Origin: Tahibacter harae
Lineage (GTDB): Bacteria; Pseudomonadota; Gammaproteobacteria; Xanthomonadales; Rhodanobacteraceae
Reading direction: 5' to 3'
Length of the DNA stretch: 64,000 bases
NCBI RefSeq assembly: GCF_024437735.1
Contig: NZ_JANFQO010000001.1
Location: 124,001 to 188,000 of the forward strand
In this document: piece after piece, positions 57,002 through 64,000 of the stretch
How the letters are laid out: every line of letters starts with the position of its first letter
Position numbering within the stretch: position 1 is the first letter of the stretch
Made by a program: the position numbers and the translations under genes
The notes under the pieces: generated by a model
The model's input: the letters and a program-made list of their open reading frames with translations, nothing else
Databases searched by the model: none
Told to the model about the DNA's origin: nothing

Positions 57002-60000
57002 ATGCGCTTATCGTTTCGGTCGTGGTCGTTCATCGGCGCCGTACTGACCCTGGCCGCGGGCCAGGCCGCCGCACAGGAAGCGGCCACCGGGGCGGCGGCG
57101 GAAAAACACGGCCATTGCGACAGCGTGGTGCGGGCCGACGTGGTCGCGCTGGACCAGGCCTTCCAGGTCAACCGCTTGGGCACCACCCGCACCGATGGCG
57201 AGATCTACGCCCTGCGCGCCGATGTGCAGTCCAGCGACGGCACGCCGGAGCTGAAACCCGGCAAGGTCATGTTGCGGCCGGACAAGCGTCCGCGCCCGCT
57301 GGTGCTGCGCGTCAACGCCGGCAGCTGCCTGGAGATCCGCTTTACCAACCTGCTCGATCCCGTCCCCAACGTGCTGCAGCCGGCCACGCGCACCGCGTCG
57401 ATGCACGCCGCCGGCATGCAGCTGGTCGACACCATCGCCAGCGACGGTACCTGGGCGGGGCAGAATCCGAAGATCGGCAACGGCCAGCTCTCCGGCCTGG
57501 TCGAGCCGGGCGCCAGCATCACTTACCGCCTCTACGCCCAGGAGGAAGGTACCAATCTGCTCTACAGCACCGCCGGGCAATACAACAATTTCAATGAAAT
57601 GCAGGTTTCCACGGGCCTGTTCGGCGCGGTCAACGTGCAGCCGCGCAGCAGCGAGTGGTACCGCAGCCAGGTGTCCGAGGCCGAACTGCGCCTGGCCACC
57701 ACGGGCACCCTGCCCTCGGGCCATCCGAAGATCGACTACGACGCGGTGTTTCCGCAGGGCCACCCGCGCGCCGGCCTGCCGATACTGCGCATGCTCGACC
57801 GCGAAGGCCGCATTGCCCACACCGACCTGACCGCGCTGATCACCGGCCCGGGCCGGGGTCCGCTGCCCGGCGGTGCCGGCGACAACCCGCTGCTGCCCGA
57901 GCGCAACCTGCCGTTCCGCGAAGTGACCGTGATCTACCACGAGTCCCAGGACGTGGTGCAGGCCTTTCCTTATTTCATGTCGGCGAAGAACAGCCAGGTG
58001 CCGCGCGAGGACGCCGGCGCGGATACCTTCGCCATCAACTACGGCATCGGCGGCATCGCGCCGCAGGTGCTGGCCAACCGCATCGGCGTGGGGCCGGCGG
58101 CGGACTGTCCCGAATGCAAGTTCGAGGAATTCTTCCTCAGCTCCTGGGCCATAGGCGATCCGGCCCTGGTGGTGGACGTGCCGGCGAATGCGCCCTGCAC
58201 GGCGGCGGAACTGACCCAGCTCACGGTGAAGTTCGACCAGGACCCGCTCACCTTCGAGCCGCCGGCCGATGCCTGCAAGCCGCAGACCGGGCGCAAGGCG
58301 ACCAAGGCCTTCTATCCCGACGATCCATCCAATGTCTATCACGCCTATCTCGGCGACCACGTGCGCTTCCGCGTACTGCACGCCGGGGCCGCGGTGCATC
58401 ACGTGCATCACCACCATGCGCACCAGTGGCTGCGCAGCCCCGAATCCAGCCAGAGCAATTATCTCGACTCGCAGGCGATAGGCCCGGGCTCCTCGTTCAC
58501 CGCCGAACTGGTATTCAACGGCAGCGGCAACCGCAACCTGACCACCGGCGACTCCATCTTCCACTGCCACTTCTATCCGCACTTCGCCGCCGGCATGTGG
58601 GCGCTGTACCGCGTGCACGATGTGTTCGAGGGCGGCACCGCGCTGGACGACAGCGGCCGCCCGCGCAGCGATGCGCGCGCCCTGCCCGATGGCGAGATCG
58701 CCCGCGGCACGCCCATCCCGGCGGTGGTGCCGCTGCCGCAGTACGCCATGGCAGTGATGCCGGGCAAGGTGCATATCGTCGATGGCCAGGCCAAGGTCGA
58801 CGGCGAAGGCCATCCGGGCTATCCCTTCTTCGTGCCCGGCGTGGCCGGCCACCGGCCGCCGCATCCGCCGCTGGATTTCGCCACCGATCCCAAGAGCGGC
58901 GAAAAACTCGACGGCGGCCTGCCGCGGCACCTGATTACCGGCGCCACCATCGCCAACGAACAGCACACCGCGCTGGACTGGTCCAAGGACCTGTTCACGA
59001 TCAAGGCGTATGAACTGCCCGAGGACGGCACCGCCACCGAGAAGCGCGCCATGGCCTTCTTCGGCCAGCCGCAGCACGCCAGCTATACGCCCGAGGCCCA
59101 GCCCGCGCCGTTCAAGGTGAACGGCCTGCCGCGCGGCCCGCAGCCGGGCGCGCCGTTCTCCGATCCGGCCGTGGTCGACGGCAAGGCCGTGGGTAACGAA
59201 GTGCGCCGCTACAAGGGCGCCAACCTGCAATTGGACGCGGTGTTCAACAAGGCCGGCTGGCATTACCCGCAGCAGCGCATCCTGTCGCTGTGGGGCGATG
59301 TGAAGGATTACGTGCAGGGCCGCCGTCCGCCCGAGCCGCTGTTCTTCCGCGCCCACAACAACGACGTGATCGAGTACTGGCATACCAACCTGGTGCCGGC
59401 CTACTTCGAGCTGGACGATTTTGAAGTGCGCACGCCGACCGACATCCTCGGCCAGCACATCCACCTGGTGAAGTTCGACGTGATGGCCTCCGACGGCGCG
59501 GCCAACGGCTTCAACTACGAGGACGGCACCTTCAGCCCCGAGGAAGTGCGCGACCGCATCGAAGGCATCAACCGCACCGGCGGCCTGTGGGATCCGGCCC
59601 AGCGCAAGCAGCGCAAGCTGCATCCCAAGTCCATCGCCGAACTCGGCGACGGCCCCAGCCAGCACAGCAAGGCCTGGGTCGGCGCCCAGGCCACGGTGCA
59701 GCGCTGGTGGCTGGATCCGCTGATGCAGCAGCCGGCCAAGGTCGACGAGAAGGACCGCACCTACATGACCGTGTTCACCCACGATCATTTCGGCCCGTCC
59801 ACGCACCAGATGATCGGCCTCTACGGCGGCCTGCTGATCGAACCGGCCGGCTCGACCTGGACCAGCCTCGATGGCAAGACCGAATTCGGCAAGCGCGACG
59901 ACGGCGGCCCGACCAGCTACGCCGCCAACATCCTGTTCAAGTCCGCCGAGAACCAGGCCGACAACTACCGCGAATTCGCGCTGGAATGGGGCGACACCCA

Positions 60001-62644
60001 GCACGCCTATACCCAGATCAGCCGGCACAAGCCCGACTGCTACCGCTATACCCGGCCCGACGGCGTCGTGGTCGAGCAGGATCCGCGCGATTTCAACTGC
60101 GTCCCGCTGACCGCGAGCCAGCAGTACTACGGCTGGTCCGATCCGGCCCATGTGCTGAATTGCCTGAACTGTCCGCCGCAGCCGCTGGCGCAGAATCCGC
60201 AGTCGCTGGTGCCCAACCTGCCCGGCGCGGCGCCGTGGCCGCCGCAGCCGCTGCTGGTCACCGATTTCGGCGCCGGCATGATCTCGATGAATTACCGCGG
60301 CGAGCCGATTCCGCCGCGCGTGTTCAAGCCGCTGGTGACCAACCCCGACGCCGCACCCGACGCGGCCGACCTGTCCTCGGCCTTCCGCTCCATCCCGCGC
60401 CTGGATCCGGCCTATTCGCGCCAGCCCACGCCCGGTGCGCAGATCAATCCGCAATGCCGCGGCGCCGGCTGCTTCACCTTCCCCCTCGATCCCATCGCCC
60501 AGGGCATGGGGCCGAACGATCCGTATACGCCGCTGCTGCACGCCTACGAAGGCGACAAGGTGCAGATCCGCCTGCTCGCCGGCGCGCATACCTCCATGCA
60601 CGACTTCACCATGCACGGCGTGCGCTGGCTGGCCGAGCCGTTCGAACCGGACTCGGGCTACCGCAGCACTCAATTCATCATTCTTTCCGAGCACTACGAA
60701 CTGCTGTTCGACATGCCGCGGCTGAACGCCAAGGCGCCGGTGGACTACCTGTACAACCCGGATGCCTCCTACGAAGGGCTGACCAACGGCGCCTGGGGCC
60801 TGCTGCGCTCGTGGAATCCCTTGCAGCGCCAGTCCTTCCTCAAGCCGCTGTATGCCGACAAACCCGCGGCCGCGCCCGACGCCCACGCGCCGCCGCCGGG
60901 CATGAGCACCGACTGCAGCCAGGGCCGGCCCTGTATCCGCGAATACGAAGTGCATGCGATGACGGTGCAGCAGGCGCTGGGCCGGCCCGACGCCGCCCTC
61001 GTCTACAACAGCCGCGGCGCCAACCTCGGCGGCGGCACCAGTGACAGCGCCAACCCGCTGCAGGATCCGCTGGGCCTGGTCTACGTCGCCGTGCCCAAGG
61101 GCGGCACCTACCAGCCGCGCGACACGGTGGAGCCGCTGGTGCTGCGCGCCAATGCCGGCGACTGGATCCACGTCACCCTGGTCAACACGTTCCGCGGCGA
61201 CGAACCGGTGTTCTCCGCCTACGAGGCGGCCTCGCGCTTCGGCCTTACCTACGCCGCACCGTATAACTATGTACAGATAGCACCTTCGTCCACGGTCGGC
61301 CTGCACGCCCAGCTGGTCAGCTACGACATGCGCGCCAGCGACGGCGCCAGCGTCGGCGGCAACGCCGTACAGACCGCGCCGCCGCAGGGCCGCACCGAAT
61401 ACTGGTGGTATGCGGGCCGCATCGAAGGCGGCAAGCAGACGCCGGTGGAATTCGGCGCGATCAACCTGCTGCCGTCGGATCCGCTGATGCACGTCTACCA
61501 CGGCCTGTTCGGCGCGCTGGTGATAGAGCCGGCCGGCTCGCGCTGGCAGGCCGATCCGGATTCGGCCGCCCAGGCCACGGTATGGTCCGGCGACCGCGTG
61601 TTCCGCGAATTCGTGCTGCTGTACCAGAACGACGCGAACATGCGCACCAACGGCCATTCCTGGTGGGAGACCGGCAATCCGCTGGCCGGCTTCAACTACC
61701 GCTCGGAACCGGCCTGGCTGCGCTTCGGTACCCAGCTCAATACCGCCCTCGGCAGCGATGCACCGGCCGACTGGCGCAACCTGACCCAGACCGACCTGCA
61801 GAACATTTCCGTCCTGCCCATGTCGCTGGTGGACGAGACCGCGACCACCGCCAACCTGCTGGTCGGCGCCGAACCGCAGACGCCGATACTGCGCGCGCCC
61901 GCCGGCATGCCGGCACGCTTCCGCCTGCTCATGCCCGGCGGCGACGGCGACAACCAGATCGCCTGGGAGCTGACCGGCCACCTGTGGCAGGAAGAGCCCT
62001 ACACCGAGAACTCCACCCGCATTGGCTACAACCCCAAGTCGGCCAGCGCCAGCACCCTGACCGGCTACGGCGCGGCCAGCGCCTACGATGTGGTGCTCGA
62101 CGCCACGCCCGGCTCCACGCCGTCCGGCGGCCGTTTCGGCGTGCCCGGCGATTACCTCTACCGCGGCTGGACCGCGAACATGTTCCAGGCCGGCGCCTGG
62201 GGCCTGTTCCGCGTTGCGCCGTGGACGCCGCGCGCCGGCGGTGCCGCACTGCCCGATACCGTCGGCATCAGCGCGGTGGAGCACGGCAAGGACGGCGTCA
62301 TCGTGCGCGGCTTCGTCACGCCCTGCCCGTACGCGGTCAGCGACAGCGAAGGCCGCAGGGTCTGCGCGGCCGGCGGCCATGTGCGCGAAGTGGCGATCGA
62401 GGGCGTGGGCAAGGCCACGGTGAACAACGGCCGGTGGATCTTGCAGACGCGCCGCGACCTGCCGGCGGAATTCGCTGTGCGTTCGCCCGCCGGCGGCTAC
62501 GCCCGCTGGGGCGACACGGTGGCGGCACAGAAGGCCTTCGCCAAGTCGCTCAAGGCGCCGGCCGCGACCGCCGCCGCGACACCGGCACAACCGCCGCCGC
62601 AGCGCCAGGCGCCCCAGCGCACCAAACGGCTGCCGCGGCAATGA
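57002..62644 (+). CDS. giant multicopper oxidase (MofA/MnxG-like), exported
   Basis: A 1880-residue protein with a signal peptide (cleavage near AGQAAAQ). Copper motifs: HVHHHHAHQW (466-476, HxxHxH: 469/472/474), HCHFYPHFAAGMW (521-533: type-1 Cys522, His527, Met532), GQHIHLVKFD (HxH, 819/821) and FTHDHFGPSTHQ (HxH, 927/929). They run C-D-A-B, not A-B-C-D. Three related modules occur, keyed by xLVxxxxxASDG at 135, 819 and 1435; only parts of modules 1 and 2 keep ligands, module 3 having lost them (HAQ, LYRGWTANMF). Size and layout resemble bacterial Mn(II)-oxidising MCOs. The tail is Ala/Pro-rich. Substrate is inferred, not shown. Stop overlaps the next ATG (ATGA). Confidence 0.88.
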   Translation: MRLSFRSWSFIGAVLTLAAGQAAAQEAATGAAAEKHGHCDSVVRADVVALDQAFQVNRLGTTRTDGEIYALRADVQSSDGTPELKPGKVMLRPDKRPRPLVLRVNAGSCLEIRFTNLLDPVPNVLQPATRTASMHAAGMQLVDTIASDGTWAGQNPKIGNGQLSGLVEPGASITYRLYAQEEGTNLLYSTAGQYNNFNEMQVSTGLFGAVNVQPRSSEWYRSQVSEAELRLATTGTLPSGHPKIDYDAVFPQGHPRAGLPILRMLDREGRIAHTDLTALITGPGRGPLPGGAGDNPLLPERNLPFREVTVIYHESQDVVQAFPYFMSAKNSQVPREDAGADTFAINYGIGGIAPQVLANRIGVGPAADCPECKFEEFFLSSWAIGDPALVVDVPANAPCTAAELTQLTVKFDQDPLTFEPPADACKPQTGRKATKAFYPDDPSNVYHAYLGDHVRFRVLHAGAAVHHVHHHHAHQWLRSPESSQSNYLDSQAIGPGSSFTAELVFNGSGNRNLTTGDSIFHCHFYPHFAAGMWALYRVHDVFEGGTALDDSGRPRSDARALPDGEIARGTPIPAVVPLPQYAMAVMPGKVHIVDGQAKVDGEGHPGYPFFVPGVAGHRPPHPPLDFATDPKSGEKLDGGLPRHLITGATIANEQHTALDWSKDLFTIKAYELPEDGTATEKRAMAFFGQPQHASYTPEAQPAPFKVNGLPRGPQPGAPFSDPAVVDGKAVGNEVRRYKGANLQLDAVFNKAGWHYPQQRILSLWGDVKDYVQGRRPPEPLFFRAHNNDVIEYWHTNLVPAYFELDDFEVRTPTDILGQHIHLVKFDVMASDGAANGFNYEDGTFSPEEVRDRIEGINRTGGLWDPAQRKQRKLHPKSIAELGDGPSQHSKAWVGAQATVQRWWLDPLMQQPAKVDEKDRTYMTVFTHDHFGPSTHQMIGLYGGLLIEPAGSTWTSLDGKTEFGKRDDGGPTSYAANILFKSAENQADNYREFALEWGDTQHAYTQISRHKPDCYRYTRPDGVVVEQDPRDFNCVPLTASQQYYGWSDPAHVLNCLNCPPQPLAQNPQSLVPNLPGAAPWPPQPLLVTDFGAGMISMNYRGEPIPPRVFKPLVTNPDAAPDAADLSSAFRSIPRLDPAYSRQPTPGAQINPQCRGAGCFTFPLDPIAQGMGPNDPYTPLLHAYEGDKVQIRLLAGAHTSMHDFTMHGVRWLAEPFEPDSGYRSTQFIILSEHYELLFDMPRLNAKAPVDYLYNPDASYEGLTNGAWGLLRSWNPLQRQSFLKPLYADKPAAAPDAHAPPPGMSTDCSQGRPCIREYEVHAMTVQQALGRPDAALVYNSRGANLGGGTSDSANPLQDPLGLVYVAVPKGGTYQPRDTVEPLVLRANAGDWIHVTLVNTFRGDEPVFSAYEAASRFGLTYAAPYNYVQIAPSSTVGLHAQLVSYDMRASDGASVGGNAVQTAPPQGRTEYWWYAGRIEGGKQTPVEFGAINLLPSDPLMHVYHGLFGALVIEPAGSRWQADPDSAAQATVWSGDRVFREFVLLYQNDANMRTNGHSWWETGNPLAGFNYRSEPAWLRFGTQLNTALGSDAPADWRNLTQTDLQNISVLPMSLVDETATTANLLVGAEPQTPILRAPAGMPARFRLLMPGGDGDNQIAWELTGHLWQEEPYTENSTRIGYNPKSASASTLTGYGAASAYDVVLDATPGSTPSGGRFGVPGDYLYRGWTANMFQAGAWGLFRVAPWTPRAGGAALPDTVGISAVEHGKDGVIVRGFVTPCPYAVSDSEGRRVCAAGGHVREVAIEGVGKATVNNGRWILQTRRDLPAEFAVRSPAGGYARWGDTVAAQKAFAKSLKAPAATAAATPAQPPPQRQAPQRTKRLPRQ

Positions 62645-64000
62645 GGCAATCCGTCCTGGAACGGCGGCGCTGCCGGCGCCGTCCCGGCATGGCACTGCTG
62701 TTCGCGCTGCTGCCGCTGCCGGCCCTGGCCGGCGGCGGCGTGCGCCAGCAGCACGACGACCAGGGCATAGCGATCGCTTTCGAGACCCGCGGCGATGACA
62801 CCGACACCCCGGTCGAATTCCGCTTCGCCCTGAGCGACAAGGCCAGCGGCCGTCCCATCAGCGGCATACGCCCGGCCGCCTGGCTGGGCCTGCGCGACGA
62901 CAGGGCCGCGCCGGGCCAGGCCTGCAAGCAGCGCATCGCCAATTACCTGGCCGGCGATCTGTTCCACCGCGCCGACGTCGATCTGAACAGCTATTTCGTG
63001 CTGGCCATGAACGACGAAGCCTCGATCAGCGTGGTCGATCCGCTGTTCGGCTTCGGCGGCTCCAAGCTGCTCGCCCTGCTCACGCTGGAGCAGCCCGGAC
63101 TGGACTGGCAGCTCACACCCGAACGCGAACGCCTGTTCGTGTCCATGCCGGCCGCGGGCAAGGTCGCCGTTGCCGATACGCGCCTGTGGAACGTGGAACG
63201 CAGCATCGCCACCGGGCCGAATCCGCGCCAGCTGCGCCAGAACGACGACTACATCTGGGTTGCCGATGACGCCGGGCTCACGCGCATCGACCGGCGCGAT
63301 CTGTCCGTGCAGCGCGTGGCCCTGGGCACGGTGCGCGATCTGGAACTGGACGCGCGCGGCGAAAAGCTCGCCGCCCTGGCCGGCAAGAAACTGATCGTGG
63401 TGGATGCGCACAGCGCCGCGCGCCTGGCCGAGATCGAACTGCCCGGCACGCCGCAGCAGCTGGCCTACTCCGCCGCCGCGCAGGCGGTGTACGCGCTGGA
63501 CGCGGAAGCCGGCCAGGTCCACGCCGTCGATCCCGCATCCGGCCGCCTGCGCGCCAGCATCGCCGTGGAAAGCGGCGCCGCGCAGATCCGCTTCGCCCCG
63601 GACGGCCGCCACGCCCTGCTGCCCAATCCGCAGCGCAACCGCCTGCAGGTGCTGGACGCGGCCAGCAATGCCATTGTGCAGAATGCGGATATTTCCGGCG
63701 CACCCGACCAAGTCGCGTTCACCCCGCTGCAAGCCTATGTGCGCCGGCGCGGCAGCGAGATCGTGCAGCTGATCGCGCTGGACCAGCTCGGCCGCACCGG
63801 CCAGCCGCTGAACGTGGCCGAATTCCCCGCCGGGCAGAACCCGCTGGGCCCTGCGCCCGCCGACGGCGGCGACAGCATCGTCGCCGCGCCCGAAGGCCCG
63901 GCCGTACTGGTGGCCAATGCGGCCGACAAGATGATCTACCTCTACCGCGAGGGCATGGCCGCGCCGGCCGGCGGCCTGCGCACCTACGGCCGCGTGCCGC
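62641..64000 (+). CDS. exported YncE-like beta-propeller protein, runs off window
   Basis: An open frame continuing to the window end, at least 453 residues. ATG at 62641 overlaps the oxidase stop (ATGA). N terminus RRRPGMALLFALLPLPALAGGG is a signal peptide. After about 100 residues the sequence falls into ~40-residue blade repeats of YVTN/YncE type, e.g. FVLAMNDEASISVVDPLF, LFVSMPAAGKVAVADTRLW, 'YIWVADDAGLTRIDRRD', 'VYALDAEAGQVHAVDPASG', 'ALLPNPQRNRLQVLDAASN'. No CxxCH is seen. Coupling to the oxidase suggests it is a partner (binding or scaffold), function unproven. Confidence 0.85.
   Translation, partial: MRQSVLERRRCRRRPGMALLFALLPLPALAGGGVRQQHDDQGIAIAFETRGDDTDTPVEFRFALSDKASGRPISGIRPAAWLGLRDDRAAPGQACKQRIANYLAGDLFHRADVDLNSYFVLAMNDEASISVVDPLFGFGGSKLLALLTLEQPGLDWQLTPERERLFVSMPAAGKVAVADTRLWNVERSIATGPNPRQLRQNDDYIWVADDAGLTRIDRRDLSVQRVALGTVRDLELDARGEKLAALAGKKLIVVDAHSAARLAEIELPGTPQQLAYSAAAQAVYALDAEAGQVHAVDPASGRLRASIAVESGAAQIRFAPDGRHALLPNPQRNRLQVLDAASNAIVQNADISGAPDQVAFTPLQAYVRRRGSEIVQLIALDQLGRTGQPLNVAEFPAGQNPLGPAPADGGDSIVAAPEGPAVLVANAADKMIYLYREGMAAPAGGLRTYGRVP

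Noticed and set aside
57008..62695. 1895-codon open frame antisense to the giant oxidase
   Set aside because: It mirrors the oxidase in a very high-GC context where stop codons are rare on the opposite strand; composition is Arg/His/Ala-rich with no family motif, and the sense strand has clear copper motifs and a ribosome site.

Overview
High-GC (roughly two-thirds G+C) gammaproteobacterial chromosome, most likely Xanthomonadales/Lysobacterales. The gene orders support this: a yceD-rpmF-fabHDG-acpP-fabF-pabBC-mltG-tmk-holB-pilZ run, clpP-clpX-lon-hupB-tRNA-Val-tRNA-Asp-ppiD, and recA-recX-alaS-csrA-tRNA-Ser. A PIAGT-type PabB and a Kdo kinase fit the same assignment. I see no prophage, insertion sequence, rRNA operon or CRISPR array. 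Most of the window is a compact housekeeping backbone, and only the last 9 kb looks accessory.

Layout. 1-764: C-terminal part of a fatty-acid-oxidation 3-hydroxyacyl-CoA dehydrogenase. 868-12894 (minus): one long, tightly overlapped set of genes for fatty acid synthesis, p-aminobenzoate synthesis, peptidoglycan processing, dTMP kinase, the clamp-loader delta' subunit, PilZ and a ketopantoate reductase, probably driven by a strong promoter just upstream of yceD. 13015-20166: a small coiled-coil membrane protein, Maf/YceF, a GT39-type glycosyltransferase, the MoxR-DUF58-transglutaminase operon and an Slp-like lipoprotein. 20259-24288 (minus): hinT, recR, ybaB, dnaX, ffs (4.5S RNA) and tRNA-Ser. 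24366-28106 (minus): moaE-moaD-moaC-moaA-MBL hydrolase-kdkA, nearly all with 4-nt start/stop overlaps, divergent from a heptosyltransferase. 29308-36748: DUF6165, tRNA-Ser, PP2C phosphatase, a five-haem cytochrome c, dnaQ, rnhA, a methyltransferase, gloB and mltD. 36854-47050: fabI, ppiD, hupB, lon, clpX, clpP and tig. 47118-48328: seven tRNA genes with recognisable promoters and terminators. 48411-54517: csrA, alaS, recX, recA, pncC.

The most unusual part is 54776-64000. A giant (1880-residue) exported multicopper oxidase reads rightward, followed by a translationally coupled beta-propeller protein that runs off the window. Divergent from it are an SCO-type copper chaperone with a histidine-rich linker and a c-type cytochrome fused to what looks like a periplasmic-binding-protein domain. 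The oxidase has three degenerate repeats. Intact type-1/trinuclear copper ligands occur only in the second half of repeat 1 and the first half of repeat 2, so the copper motifs appear in the order C-D-A-B instead of the usual A-B-C-D. Size and layout recall the MofA/MnxG-type metal (Mn(II)) oxidases. I infer a periplasmic or outer-surface metal-oxidising module: SCO loads copper, the oxidase oxidises a metal or other substrate, and the cytochrome may carry electrons. The substrate is not proven by sequence.

Other points worth attention are a RecX with a 27-nt tandem-repeat N-terminal extension, an apparent CTG start for fabH, a likely leaderless yceD mRNA, a HinT-like protein lacking the first histidine of its triad, and a cytochrome with a CX4CH haem motif.
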